Source of the DNA: Clostridia bacterium UC5.1-1E11
GTDB taxonomy: Bacteria > Bacillota > Clostridia > Oscillospirales > Acutalibacteraceae
Length of the DNA stretch: 64,000 bases
Direction of reading: 5' to 3'
Assembly (NCBI GenBank): GCA_001305115.1
Contig: BCAA01000005.1
Location: 1 to 64,000 of the forward strand
A program made the position numbers and the translations under genes. Every line of letters starts with the position of its first letter. The first letter of the stretch is position 1. Shown here piece after piece: positions 26,190 to 36,065 of this stretch. The notes beneath the pieces were generated by a model. It made no database searches. It had not been told where the DNA came from and saw only the letters and a list, made by a program, of their open reading frames with translations.

Positions 26190-27451
26190 TTATCCCTCCG
26201 ATATACCGTTCTGCAGGGAATGTGCACTGGCGCGCCCTGCGGCCATTCCGGTGCTCCAAGCCCAATGAAGGTTGTATCCACCGCAGTCTCCGTCCACATT
26301 GAGCAATTCCCCTGCTAGGTAGAGCCCCCTACACGTTCTCGATTCCATCGTCCGGCAATCCACTTCTCCCAATGGTACTCCGCCGGCCGTGACCTGCGCA
26401 CTGTCCCACGACAGCAAACCCAAAACAGGAAATCGAAAACATTTTATCATCCGGCTCACCGCTGTAAGCTGTCCCTTTGAAAAGTGAGCGGCCGCTTTGG
26501 GCGTCTGCGGAAGGGCCGTGCGCAAAACCTCCCGCCCCACTGTACGGTTTAACAATCCTCCCAGCAGCTCGCCCCCTGGAAGATCTGGCAACCGTTCGAT
26601 CGTCCGGTATAGCATAGAAAGAATTTGTGATTCCGTATATTCCGGCATCAAATCCAGTCCCAACTCCACCGGTCCCATCTTCCGCTCCAAACATTCTCCT
26701 GCTTTGCGGGATAGTTCAAACATACAGATGCCGGACAGTCCGTGTTCTGTGAACTGAACCTCCCCCTTTGCCGTCTGCACCGGCCGGTGATTGACCAAAA
26801 GTGTCACCTCGGCCGAACTTCGCATCCCTTTTAAGGGTTTCGCCCTGCGCGGTTCGGTTCGAATCTGTACCAATGCCGGCCGCAAAGCGGTCACAGTATG
26901 CCCCAATGCTCGTAACATCCGATATCCGCTGTCATTTGCACCAAGCTGTGGATACGCAAGGCCGCCGGTCGCAAAATCACCCGGGCTGCTTGCAGCCATT
27001 TCCCATCGCATTGTAGGCAGAAACCGCCTTTTTCCCTACGAACTTCCGTAACAGGCATCCCACACTGCACAACCACTCCACGCTGTTCCAGGTGGAGACG
27101 AAGAACTTCCAGAACGGAAGCTGCCTGCAATGAGTACGGATAGATGCGTCCCTCATCCAGTTCCCGGCAGAGCAATCCCAAATGTGCGAACTGCCCGATC
27201 ACTTTCTCCGTGGGAAACCGTTTCAACAGTCCAGCAGCGCGGCTAACATCGCCGTGATAATGGGTAGGTGCTACAAACCGATTGCTCAAATTGCAGCGCC
27301 CGTTCCCTGTGGCGAGTAACTTTTTCCCCACACGTGCATTCCCCTCCAGGACGGACACACGGAGGCCGCCGTTCCCTGCTTCAGCAGCAGAAACGGCGGC
27401 CATCAAACCGGCGGCGCCTCCACCTAACACCACAATGTCATATCTCTCCAT
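26190..27451 (-). CDS. NAD(P)/FAD-dependent oxidoreductase, BaiN/HI0933 family, frame break near 26971
   Basis: Reconstructed length is 420 residues. The N-terminus MERYDIVVLGGGAAGLMAAV binds FAD, followed by GKKLLATGNGRCNLSN, the family signature. The second frame continues with ATGGLAYPQLGANDSGYRMLRALGH and ends with GGYNLHWAWSTGMAAGRA. One G missing near 26970-26972 explains the break: VILATGG forms when it is restored. Family members reduce double bonds or are uncharacterised flavoproteins. First gene of a two-gene operon. Confidence 0.9.
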
Positions 27452-27465
27452 AAAATCCCCCTGCC

Positions 27466-27963
27466 TTACGGAAGAATTGCGCCCAAAAGGCCATAAGAAA
27501 GCACAACCATAATCACATCTGCGGTCAAGGTCCCCAACGTGATGGAAAGCATGGCGTGCTTAAAGCGCATATTGAGCAAAGCAGCGACTAAAGCTCCTGT
27601 CCAAGCGCCTGTTCCAGGCAATGGAATCGCAACAAATAGGAACAAACCAAAGGTTTTATATTTCTCGATGGATTTGCTTTTTTGCTCTGCTTTGGCTTCA
27701 ATCCGGTGTACCAACTTGACAAAGCGCGTATTTTTCAGCCATTCCAAGATCTGGCGGATAAACAACAAGATAAATGGGATCGGCAGGATTGTTCCAACAA
27801 AACAAATGGTCATCGCCCTTAGCCAATCTACCCCCAATAAACTCGCCGCTAAAATGCCGCCGCGCAGCTCTAGAATCGGCATCATGGACACCAGGAAAAT
27901 AATCAGCTCCCGGGATGCAGAACTGCTAAATGTCTGTACGATTGCCTCAACAATGGAATCCAT
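27466..27963 (-). CDS. Small multidrug-export-like membrane protein (COG2426)
   Basis: 165 residues with about four membrane spans. PILELRGGILAASLLG near residue 30 and AIPLPGTGAWTGALVAALL near 115 match the COG2426 'small multidrug export protein' family, whose export activity is not well established. The start at 27963 is supported by GGAGGAACAAA. It ends 15 bases before the flavoprotein operon and may be co-transcribed with it. Confidence 0.85.
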   Translation of the reverse strand: MDSIVEAIVQTFSSSASRELIIFLVSMMPILELRGGILAASLLGVDWLRAMTICFVGTILPIPFILLFIRQILEWLKNTRFVKLVHRIEAKAEQKSKSIEKYKTFGLFLFVAIPLPGTGAWTGALVAALLNMRFKHAMLSITLGTLTADVIMVVLSYGLLGAILP

Positions 27964-28127
27964 TTTGTTCCTCCAATTCTCACCAAACGCTTGTCCGCTG
28001 TGACTACCCAATTCCTTTCACAGACGAAGCAAATTTATCTTAGTATAAACCACTTTTAGCGATTCTGGCAACCTTTTTGATTGGTTTTAACAGAAATATC
28101 ACAAATTAAAACCTGTTTTACAGAATA

Positions 28128-28164
28128 GAAAAGGGTGGGATGGCCACTTTGCCATCCCACCCTG
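28128..28164 (-). terminator. Rho-independent terminator after the rubrerythrin gene
   Basis: GGGTGGGATGGC (28133-28144) pairs perfectly with GCCATCCCACCC (28151-28162), followed by TTTTCT on the minus strand. Confidence 0.9.
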
Positions 28165-28191
28165 TGTGATTTCTATGTAGCGTTTTGCAAA

Positions 28192-28737
28192 TTAGTCTGC
28201 GAAATATCTCTTCAGCAGGCCATTGAAGCCAGCTCCATGACGGGCCTCGTCCTTAGCCATCTCATGAACCGTGTCATGGATTGCATCGTATCCCAGCTCC
28301 TTTGCGCGCTTTGCAATCTGCAGCTTCCCTTCGCATGCACCTGCCTCAGCCTCTGCACGCATCTGTACATTTTTCTTTGTGCTATTCATAACTACTTCAC
28401 CCAACAGCTCGGCAAACTTTGCAGCATGCTCGGCCTCTTCAAATGCATATCTCTTAAATGCCTCTGCGACCTCCGGATAACCCTCGCGCTCTGCCTGACG
28501 GCTCATCGCAAGATACATGCCAACCTCTGTGCACTCGCCGTTGAAGTTCATGACCAAGCCATCGTAGACTTCCTTGTCGATGCCCTGTGCAACGCCGACT
28601 TCATGCTCGCAAGCAAAAGAAGCGCCTTCCTTTTTCTCGATAAACTTCTCTCTCGGAGCCTTGCACTGGGGGCAAAACTCTGGAGCCTGCTCGCCTTCAT
28701 ACACGTAGCCACATACAGAACACACAAATTTTTTCAT
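28192..28737 (-). CDS. rbr: Rubrerythrin with N-terminal rubredoxin domain (reverse rubrerythrin)
   Basis: 181 residues. The rubredoxin iron site comes first ([10 protein letters not shown] and CPQCKAP, residues 5-33). The ferritin-like di-iron domain follows, with [32 protein letters not shown] and AKDEARHG supplying the Glu/His ligands. Classical rubrerythrin has the opposite order. It reduces hydrogen peroxide to water in anaerobes. It lies 29 bases downstream of perR on the same strand, so it is probably de-repressed by peroxide. Start at 28737 after GGAGGA. Confidence 0.95.
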   Translation of the reverse strand: MKKFVCSVCGYVYEGEQAPEFCPQCKAPREKFIEKKEGASFACEHEVGVAQGIDKEVYDGLVMNFNGECTEVGMYLAMSRQAEREGYPEVAEAFKRYAFEEAEHAAKFAELLGEVVMNSTKKNVQMRAEAEAGACEGKLQIAKRAKELGYDAIHDTVHEMAKDEARHGAGFNGLLKRYFAD

Positions 28738-28766
28738 GATTGGTTCCTCCATACAGATAAAAATTA

Positions 28767-29174
28767 TTAGGAAAGACTTTCTTGTCTTTTCATGCAATCG
28801 GAACATGTGCCACGAAACACAACTTCGCAGCTTTCTACCAACAGTCCATTCTCCTTAGCCACTTGTTTGCTCACCCGGGGACCGACAAACTCCCCTGGAA
28901 TATCGGTTACAGCACCACATTTTGTGCAAATAAAATGTGTATGTGGACGGACATCTCCATCAAAGCGCTCCTGTCCATTGACAACGCCAACGCTGTTGAT
29001 AATCCCGTCACTCTTAAATTGAGCAATATTGCGATAAACCGTCCCTAAACTTAAATCCGGATATTGCGGTTTCAGTTGCTGATATACCCATTCCGCTGTA
29101 GGATGAATGGTTGCATTGCGGATGGTCATCAGAATCGCTTCTCGTTTACGGCTGAAGTTTTGTCGCTTTTCCAT
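28767..29174 (-). CDS. perR: Fur-family peroxide regulator PerR
   Basis: About 135 residues (start 29174; 29198 is also possible). Winged helix with [12 protein letters not shown] and [13 protein letters not shown]. The dimer-domain segment [18 protein letters not shown] carries the metal-binding Asp and the HxH pair. The structural zinc sits at CTKC and CSDC. Asp at the position preceding HTH is the PerR-type choice, so peroxide sensing is preferred over iron sensing. It shares a transcript with the rubrerythrin gene. Confidence 0.88.
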   Translation of the reverse strand: MEKRQNFSRKREAILMTIRNATIHPTAEWVYQQLKPQYPDLSLGTVYRNIAQFKSDGIINSVGVVNGQERFDGDVRPHTHFICTKCGAVTDIPGEFVGPRVSKQVAKENGLLVESCEVVFRGTCSDCMKRQESLS

Positions 29175-29248
29175 GGAAACATCGGCACCTTCCTTCATTT
29201 CAGAATGTGTCAGATCATAATTGATAACAATTCCTATTACTGGATGTA

Positions 29249-29277
29249 ATCATAGCATAAGGAAACTGATTTGTAAA
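29249..29277 (-). promoter_or_regulatory. Promoter of the perR-rubrerythrin operon
   Basis: Minus-strand TTTACA (29277-29272) and TATGAT (29254-29249), 17 bp apart. A loosely symmetric ATAATTGATAACAAT lies just downstream (about 29218) and might be a Per box, but it matches the consensus poorly. Confidence 0.6.
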
Positions 29278-29364
29278 GAGGTCCTTCCAAATTTTTTACA
29301 ACTTTTCCCTCTTATTGCTTTTTTCTTTGAAATTTTACAGAGATTGTTGCAGATAAATAACCAA

Positions 29365-29401
29365 CAAAAAAGCAGACAGAGAGTTTCTTCTGCCTGCTCG
29401 T
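29365..29401 (-). terminator. Rho-independent terminator of the surface-sugar operon
   Basis: On the minus strand AGCAGGCAGA pairs with TCTGTCTGCT (one mismatch), followed by TTTTTTG. Confidence 0.75.
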
Positions 29402-29409
29402 TCTAGGAT

Positions 29410-30659
29410 TTATTTGTTTTCTCTCCTTGGCATGGAAAAGACATCCAGGAACTGTTTTGCCAAAACACCATATTCGTGATGCTCCAAGATGTAAGCTTTC
29501 CCACGGGCCCCCATCTTCTGTAACTCTTCCTTTGGAAGCTCTGCAAGCCGAACCGCTGCATCTGCGATGGCAGCACTATTTTCAGGTTCGATCGAAATAC
29601 CGCAGGATGCATCCGCCACCATATCATTCCCCGCATCAATTGCGAAGATCACAGGCTTTCCGGCCATCATATAGTCCATCAGCTTATTGGGACTAACGCC
29701 AAACCGGAACAACGGTTGCCGTTGCAACCCCACATACAGGGCGTCAAATTGCGCCAAAAGCTCTGGAACCGCGTCGCGTTTAACCGCCGGCAAAAGCTCA
29801 ACATTCTCTTCCAAATGAAGATCTTGAACTTTCTGTACCAAGCGGTCCCGTTCCGGCCCCTGTCCCACCAAAATCAGTTTGATCTTTTTTCCCTGTAACG
29901 CCTTTCCCGCTTCGATGAAGCTGTCCAACCCGTTGGCAATTCCATGCGCGCCTGTATAGCCAATCAGGAACCAGCCATCACGGCGATACTGTCCCAACTT
30001 ATCCGCATAAACCGGTGGATTCCCCGGGGACTTCTCCCAATCCTCCTTTACAATCCCATTGGGAATGTAAACGAATTTTCCATCGGCCAAACCATGCTCT
30101 TTCATATGCCCCTCTGCACAGGGCAACAAGGACACCACATAGTCACTATGTTTATAGCAGTAGTTCTCTGCCATTTGCATCAAAACAATATAAGGATGCC
30201 GCGGGCTCATTCCTCCAAGCTCAATCGGGCTAAGTGGCCAAAGATCATGCACCTCATAAATTAGAAGGGCGCCGGATTCCCTGGCAATCTTTCTGGCAGG
30301 ATAGATGTCCAGCGGATAGGTAGAGGAAGCAATCACAGCATCCGGCTTTCCCTGAGCTGTGATCTGTGCGCGGTATTTTTTAAACCACGCAAGAAGGAGA
30401 GCATATTTTTAATGCGCCCCAGGCCGTTTCCCTGATAAGAGGGCCCTTCAAGCCACAGGTATCGAACCCCATTGTACAGCTCTTCCATCGTTTTTTTTCC
30501 CTGCATATCGGGATTTTTGGTCCGCAGATGGGAGTACGAACTTGCTACAATCGTGACATGATGTCCGGCCTCCACCCAGCGTTTTGCCATGAAATATGGC
30601 CGGTATTCCATCCCATGCTTATCCGAACCAGCGTAATGGTTGATATAGACGATATTCAA
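29410..30659 (-). CDS. Glycosyltransferase family 4 protein, frame break at 30376-30381
   Basis: Reconstructed length is 416 residues, GT-B fold. The N-terminal frame (30659 to about 30380) starts MNIVYINHYAGSDKHGMEYR. The second frame contains SGALLIYEVHDLWPLSP, the donor-site strand LIGYTGAHGIANGLDSF, LVGQGPERDRL and the RFGVSPNKLMDYMMAGKPV segment with the conserved E/x7/E region. Six T at 30376-30381 should be seven to join ...FLRGLKKYRAQI... with the rest. Last gene of the operon that makes an N-acetylated mannosaminuronic acid nucleotide, so it may transfer that sugar. The WbuB-like subgroup is suggested, not proven. Confidence 0.88.
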
Positions 30660-30666
30660 AGGACAC

Positions 30667-31749
30667 TCACTCCGTCTCTTTTTTCAATGCCTCTGCGATC
30701 TTCTGACTGGCTTTACCATCGCCAAACGGCAGCTTTCCACGAGCAGCCGGATCGGGAACCGTGTGCAGTGCTTTCTCTAAGATATCCTCAGTCGTTAGGT
30801 CCGCAAGCACATTCCAATTGCCGTCCAACGTCTCGACCCATTCCGTTTCCTTGCGCAGAGTGACGCATGGTACTTCCATAAACCAAGCTTCCTTTTGCAG
30901 GCCGCCGGAGTCGGTCAATACCTGACAAGCATTGGAAGTCAACAAGAGCATCTCCAAATATCCAACCGGATCAATCAACTGGATGTTATGGAAGCCTTCT
31001 TGTGCAATCGCCTGTTCGGCCAACTTGCGTGTACGCGGATGAATTGGAATCACCACGCGCTGCGGCAACTGCTCAAATGCGCGAAAAATACGTACAATCG
31101 CATCCACACCGCCATCCGTCGTCTCTGCCCGGTGCAGGGTGGCTAAGCGATACTGCTTTGGAGAAATTTCCAATGTATTCAGCAGAGCCATTTTATCCGG
31201 ATTGTTGCGGGCTACTTCCAGAAAATGCAGTACCGAATCCAACATCACGTCGCCGGTAATCTGCACCCCCTTCGTGAGCCCTTCCTTTTTTAAATTATCC
31301 ACGGCTGTCTGCGTCGGACAGAACAACCACTGCGAAATATGGTCGGTCAGAACACGGTTCTGTTCTTCCGGCATACGCATATTGTACGAGCGCAGCCCCG
31401 CCTCTACATGAGCTACTCGGATATGTTGTTTTGAAGCCGCAAGCGCCCCTGCCAGTGTTGAATTGGTATCCCCATAGACCAGTAGAATATCGGGCTTTTC
31501 TTCCAACAACACATCTTCAATTTTCATCAGCATTTCGCCGGTCTGGTGGCCATGTGTGCCAGAGCCAACTCCCAAGTTATAGGCCGGCTTAGGGATTCCA
31601 AGCTCTTCAAAAAAGACATCGGACATATTGGGGTCGTAATGCTGACCGGTATGCACGATCTTTTCTTCACAAATCCCCTTCAATGCCTCTGAAACGACAG
31701 ATGCCTTAATGAATTGCGGGCGGGCACCCACTACGGTTAGAATTTTCAT
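30667..31749 (-). CDS. wbpI: UDP-N-acetylglucosamine 2-epimerase family protein, WbpI-like
   Basis: 360 residues with VGARPQFIKASVVSEAL, VHTGQHYDPNMSDVFF, VYGDTNSTLAG, HVEAGLRS and DSGGLQKEAWFMEVP, the full set of hydrolysing/non-hydrolysing 2-epimerase motifs. Either WecB (UDP-GlcNAc) or WbpI (UDP-2,3-diacetamido sugar) fits by sequence. The operon next to WbpA, B, D and E homologues favours the latter, the last step to UDP-ManNAc(3NAc)A. It starts 3 bases after the preceding stop. Confidence 0.9.
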   Translation of the reverse strand: MKILTVVGARPQFIKASVVSEALKGICEEKIVHTGQHYDPNMSDVFFEELGIPKPAYNLGVGSGTHGHQTGEMLMKIEDVLLEEKPDILLVYGDTNSTLAGALAASKQHIRVAHVEAGLRSYNMRMPEEQNRVLTDHISQWLFCPTQTAVDNLKKEGLTKGVQITGDVMLDSVLHFLEVARNNPDKMALLNTLEISPKQYRLATLHRAETTDGGVDAIVRIFRAFEQLPQRVVIPIHPRTRKLAEQAIAQEGFHNIQLIDPVGYLEMLLLTSNACQVLTDSGGLQKEAWFMEVPCVTLRKETEWVETLDGNWNVLADLTTEDILEKALHTVPDPAARGKLPFGDGKASQKIAEALKKETE

Positions 31750-31752
31750 CCC

Positions 31753-32859
31753 TTACCCCCTGTTCCAACGCACATCGGCATCTTGCATATCCAGTGTGGA
31801 AAACTGAAGGTCATCGAATTGGACAGGCTTTCCGGTCTTCTGGGACTTATAGGCCGCCAAAATGATTTTCATCGCTTTTATGGCCTCTGTGCCGCTCACC
31901 AGTGGGTCCACGCCATTGTGAATGGCCTGAATATAGTTCGCATAAAGGGGTGTATGTCCACTTCCATAGACATCCTTTGGATCGTTTCCCGCAAGCTGCG
32001 CCACTTCTTCATCCTGTGGAGCTGGGGTCTCAAAGTTCCAGGTCTGCACACGGTTCACTGCCAGACCACCGATAACTGCAGTGCCAGTCCCTCCAAAGAT
32101 GGAGAGCGTCTCTTCCAGATTCTTTGGGTACACACAGGCAGTTCCTTCTACAATGCCAATAGCTCCATTTTTAAAACGAATCAAAATTGCTCCAAAGTCC
32201 TCTGCCTGAATATCGCGCAGGAAATTCCCTGTCATAGCCATAACCGTATCCGGTTCCCCGCCAAGGCTCCATTGAAGTAGGTCAATGTTGTGAATACACT
32301 GGTTCATCAGCGTTCCGCCGTCCTGCGCCCAAGTGCCACGCCAAGGCGCCTGCTCATAGTACGGCATCGTACGGTTCCAGAGAATACGCGCTGTGCCGTT
32401 GACCAACTTTCCAAAACGGCCATCCTCCAGTGCTCGATGCAGCTGCTGAATGGGCGCATTGAAACGGTTTTGGTGGCATACCCCCAACGTAACGCCGTTT
32501 GCCTTTGCCTCTGCAATCATCTCATCTGCATCCGCGGTGGAGAGCGCCATCGGTTTTTCTACCAAAACATGTTTGCCGTGCCGTATGCAGTAAAGGGCAA
32601 TTTCTGCATGATAACCGCTCTCTGTAGCAATTGCGCAACAGTCGATCTCCATCTCTTCCAACATGGTTTTATAATCCCCATAAACGGCCGGCCGAACACC
32701 CATCAGCTCTTCATACTGGGCAGCCTTCTGTTGCGCACGTTCCGTCACCGGGTCGCAAACTGCAACCAATTCGCAGATTTCCGAATTCTCCGCAGAAGCA
32801 ACAATGTGATTTTTCGAAATACGGCCGCATCCAATCAAGGCAAAACGAAGTTTCTTCAT
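31753..32859 (-). CDS. Gfo/Idh/MocA oxidoreductase, UDP-GlcNAcA 3-dehydrogenase-like (WbpB/WlbA role)
   Basis: 368 residues. The NAD-binding Rossmann motif is ALIGCGRISKNHI at the N-terminus, the catalytic EKP is in VLVEKPMALSTADADEM, and the C-terminal domain contains GGTLMNQCIHNIDLLQWSLG with the active His/Asp. In context it should oxidise the C3 hydroxyl of UDP-GlcNAcA, preparing it for transamination. The substrate is inferred from neighbours. The sequence shows only the family. Confidence 0.85.
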   Translation of the reverse strand: MKKLRFALIGCGRISKNHIVASAENSEICELVAVCDPVTERAQQKAAQYEELMGVRPAVYGDYKTMLEEMEIDCCAIATESGYHAEIALYCIRHGKHVLVEKPMALSTADADEMIAEAKANGVTLGVCHQNRFNAPIQQLHRALEDGRFGKLVNGTARILWNRTMPYYEQAPWRGTWAQDGGTLMNQCIHNIDLLQWSLGGEPDTVMAMTGNFLRDIQAEDFGAILIRFKNGAIGIVEGTACVYPKNLEETLSIFGGTGTAVIGGLAVNRVQTWNFETPAPQDEEVAQLAGNDPKDVYGSGHTPLYANYIQAIHNGVDPLVSGTEAIKAMKIILAAYKSQKTGKPVQFDDLQFSTLDMQDADVRWNRG

Positions 32860-32940
32860 TTTTCATATTCTCTCCTATTTGCAATTTTTTAAGCAGGTTC
32901 AGGGACAGGATGCCGTCCTGCACAAGCTCCTGCGTCAGTT

Positions 32941-32978
32941 GGAAAAATTCCCCCGTCGCAGAACGGGGGAATTTTGCT
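32941..32978 (-). terminator. Intra-operon terminator or attenuator
   Basis: AAAATTCCCCCGT pairs with ACGGGGGAATTTT around CGCAGA and runs into TTTTT on the minus strand. It lies between two genes of the same operon, so it probably lowers expression of the downstream genes and does not end the transcript fully. Confidence 0.75.
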
Positions 32979-32989
32979 GGTTTAAAACC

Positions 32990-34309
32990 TTACAGCAGCT
33001 CGATGTTGGAACGATCTTTGACGTTCTTCATCGCATTGCGCGTATCAAAAATCTCTTTGCTGCACTTCTGAATCCGGTCATAATCAAAGCACTCATGTGC
33101 TGTACAAATGATGACAATATCCGCCTCTTTCAGCATATCATCTGTCAACTCCTTGGCACCAGTATGCACCATACCCTTGTGCTTATACTCCGGGATATAC
33201 GGATCATAGAACGTCGTGACTGCTCCCTGTTCATTCAAGCGGTCAATGACATTTAACGCCGGACTTTCACGGTAATCGTCGATGTCCGACTTGTACGCCA
33301 CACCGAGAACGAGCACTTTTGCGCCGTTCATAGCGATCTTATTTTTATTGAGCACCTTCATCGCACGGTCAACCACATACTCCGGCATGCCCGTATTGAT
33401 TTCTCCCGACGTCTCAATCAGGCGGGTGTGATAGTCATATTCGCGCGCCTTCCACGCCAGATAAAACGGGTCCAACGGGATGCAGTGCCCGCCGAGCCCC
33501 GGACCTGGATAAAATGCCTGGAATCCATACGGTTTTGTCTTTGCCGCATCGATCACTTCCCACACATTGATCCCCATACGATCACAGATAATCGCCATCT
33601 CATTGGCCAAACCGATGTTGATGTTGCGATAGGTATTTTCCAAAAGCTTCTCCATCTCTGCCACAGCCGGAGAAGAAACCTCATAGACGCCGCCTTCAAG
33701 GACGTTGCGGTACAAAGTAGCCGCCACTTCAGTGGAGTCCTTACCCACACCGCCGATCACCTTCGGCGTATTTTTGGTTTTATACTGCTTATTGCCCGGG
33801 TCCACACGTTCCGGAGAGAATGCGAGATAAAAATCCTCTGTACATTTCAGTCCGCTGGCCTCCAAGATGGGCATCAACAACTCTTCTGTTGTTCCCGGGT
33901 AGGTGGTGGACTCCAAAACCACAACCATGCCAGCATGTAGGTACTTAGCCACGGATTCTGTAGAACCCTTTACATAGCTGATGTCCGGCTGCTGATACTT
34001 GTCCAGCGGGGTCGGCACACAAATGGCCACTGCATCTACATCTTTAATAAAGGAGAAATCCGATGTGGCCGAAAGCTTTCCAGACTCCACAACCTCTTTG
34101 AAAACATCGTCCACAATGTCCCCAATGTAGTTATGGCCTGCATTGACTGAATTCACCTTCTTGTCCTGTACATCAAAGCCAATGGTCTTATAGCCGGATT
34201 TTGCAAACTCGGTTGCAAGGGGCAACCCCACATATCCCAAGCCCACAATGCCGACCACTGCGGTTTTATTTGCGATTTTATCCAGCAGCTGCTTTTTTAC
34301 ATCAGACAT
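32990..34309 (-). CDS. wbpA: UDP-N-acetyl-D-glucosamine 6-dehydrogenase, WbpA-like
   Basis: 439 residues, UDP-glucose/GDP-mannose dehydrogenase family. NAD site VVGIVGLGYVGLPLA, ESTTYPGTTEE, FSPERVDPG and the catalytic cysteine in GPGLGGHCIPLDPFYL are present. Two-step NAD-dependent oxidation of C6 gives UDP-GlcNAcA, the entry to the pathway. C-terminal domain: GVAYKSDIDDYRESP. Third gene of the operon. Confidence 0.93.
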   Translation of the reverse strand: MSDVKKQLLDKIANKTAVVGIVGLGYVGLPLATEFAKSGYKTIGFDVQDKKVNSVNAGHNYIGDIVDDVFKEVVESGKLSATSDFSFIKDVDAVAICVPTPLDKYQQPDISYVKGSTESVAKYLHAGMVVVLESTTYPGTTEELLMPILEASGLKCTEDFYLAFSPERVDPGNKQYKTKNTPKVIGGVGKDSTEVAATLYRNVLEGGVYEVSSPAVAEMEKLLENTYRNINIGLANEMAIICDRMGINVWEVIDAAKTKPYGFQAFYPGPGLGGHCIPLDPFYLAWKAREYDYHTRLIETSGEINTGMPEYVVDRAMKVLNKNKIAMNGAKVLVLGVAYKSDIDDYRESPALNVIDRLNEQGAVTTFYDPYIPEYKHKGMVHTGAKELTDDMLKEADIVIICTAHECFDYDRIQKCSKEIFDTRNAMKNVKDRSNIELL

Positions 34310-34344
34310 CTTTCATACCTACCTTATTCTAATTTTATTGTTTC

Positions 34345-35471
34345 TCAAAGGCTTTTGATTGTATCACAGATAAAGTCGACCTGTTCCTGCGTCAGATAAC
34401 CGTGCATTGGCAAGCTAAATACGCGCTCGCACAGTGCTTCACAAACCGGCAAGTCTCCCTTTTGATAGCCCAATGGTTCATATACCTTTTGAAGATGGAG
34501 CGGAATCGGATAATAAATCATCGTTGGAATTCCCTGCTCCTTCAGCTCTTTCATGATGGCGTCCCGATGTGCGCCGTCCCTTGCCTGAACTGTATAATAT
34601 CCAAAGCTAGAAAAATAACCGTCCAATACCGCCTGAGGCTCTACAATCCCTTCCAACTGCTCGGAATAGCGCGCGGCCATCCGATTCCGGACGGTTATCT
34701 CCTCATCCAAAGCCCGGAGTTTCGGCAGCAGAATTGCCGCCTGCACCGTATCCAAGCGTGCATTTAGGCCAAGACGTATATTTTCATACTTATCAGAGCC
34801 TTTTCCGTGCACACGGATGGAAAGCAGCTTTTGATACATCTCCTCATCATCCGTAAATATCGCGCCGCCGTCGCCGTAACACCCCAAAACTTTCGCCGGG
34901 AAAAAGCTGGTAGCTGAAACATCGCCAAAGCAACATGCGCGTTTGCCCTGGATAGCGCCGCCAAATCCCTGTGCGGCATCCTCCATCAATAAAAGATGGT
35001 ACTCCCGGCAGATTTCTTCGATTCTTGGGAATTCCGCGGGCTCACCAAACAGGTCCACCGGAATCACAGCTTTCGGGGTGAGCGTTCCCTCTCGCAGCAC
35101 GCGCTCTACCTGCTCTTTTAAGGAATCCGGGTCCAGGTTGAACGTATGGGGATTGATGTCGCAGAATACCGGAGTCGCACCGGTCAAACTAACCACTTCT
35201 GCCGTGGCAAAAACGTAAAGCCCGGCACGAATACGGCGTCACCCTCATGAATGTCCCACGCCATCAGGGGCATCAACAACGCATCGGTTCCGCTGGACAC
35301 CGTCACACAGTATTTCCGTCCCGTATAAGCACAGAGCGCTTGTTCCAGTTCTCCCACCTGGGGTCCAGAGATAAAATGACACCCTTTAATCACGGAGGCA
35401 ATTCCCGCGTCGATTTCTTCTTTTAAATGTGCATATTGCGCTTCCAAATCATTAAAAGCAATTTTTTGCAT
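34345..35471 (-). CDS. wbpE: DegT-type UDP-3-keto sugar aminotransferase, WbpE-like, frame break at 35209-35213
   Basis: Reconstructed length is 375 residues. N-terminal frame: FNDLEAQYAHLKEEIDAGI and VSSGTDALLMPL. After the break come SLTGATPVFCDI, PVDLFGEPAEF, EDAAQGFGG and SFFPAKVLGCYGDGGAIF, where Lys binds PLP. The GCYGDGG segment is close to that of Pseudomonas WbpE. Five A at 35209-35213 should be six, restoring GFTFFATAEVV. It transfers an amino group to C3. The ATG directly abuts the stop of the acetyltransferase gene. Confidence 0.9.
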
Positions 35472-36065
35472 TTATTTGACTTCCTCCTCAAGGCCCTCTG
35501 CACCCTCGCGATAATTTCTACCGCATTTGGGGCAGTGGAGCGATTGATCCAACGTTTCTCCGCATTCACAAGCCCATCCATGTTGCCTTGCCGGGACACC
35601 CATCATAATGGCATGGTCGGGCACATCCTTTGTGACCACACTTCCAGCAGCAATAAATGCATGCCGGCCAATCCGATGACCACATACAATGGTTGCGTTT
35701 GCGCCGATACTAGCGCCTTCGCACACAGGCGTCCGCACATAGAACTGATGCCCGGATTGCGGATATTTGCAACGAGGCCGCTGCACATTGGTAAAGACCA
35801 TGGACGGCCCGCAAAATACGTAGTCGCCCAGTTCGACGCCATCGTATACGGAGACATTGTTTTGAATCTTACAGAAGTTTCCAATTCTTACCCCGGGTGC
35901 AACAAAGACATTCTGCCCCATGGTGCAATTCTTCCCAATGGAGGCGTCCTGACTGATGTGGCAAAAATGCCAGATCTTTGTTCCCTCGCCGATCTGCACA
36001 TTTGTGTCTACACATGCACTCGGATGAACAAAAAATGTGTCGTTTGCGGTATTCTCCACGAACAA
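35472..36065 (-). CDS. wbpD: UDP-2-acetamido-3-amino-GlcA N-acetyltransferase, WbpD-like, with C-terminal zinc ribbon
   Basis: 197 residues, left-handed beta-helix hexapeptide fold: IGEGTKIWHFCHI, IGKNCTMGQNVFVAPGV, SIGANATIVCGHRIGRHAFIAAGSVVTKDVP. The extra C-terminus has a small Cys cluster, CECG and CPKCG (about residues 165-185), absent from the basic fold and looking like a zinc ribbon. The start is TTG at 36065, with AAGGA 7 bases upstream; an ATG at 36072 is in another frame. First gene of the operon. Acetylation of the 3-amino group is inferred from pathway context. Confidence 0.9.
   Translation of the reverse strand: MFVENTANDTFFVHPSACVDTNVQIGEGTKIWHFCHISQDASIGKNCTMGQNVFVAPGVRIGNFCKIQNNVSVYDGVELGDYVFCGPSMVFTNVQRPRCKYPQSGHQFYVRTPVCEGASIGANATIVCGHRIGRHAFIAAGSVVTKDVPDHAIMMGVPARQHGWACECGETLDQSLHCPKCGRNYREGAEGLEEEVK

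Noticed and set aside
29205-29235. Per box upstream of perR
   Set aside because: The symmetric AT-rich stretch matches the consensus at too few positions to claim an operator.
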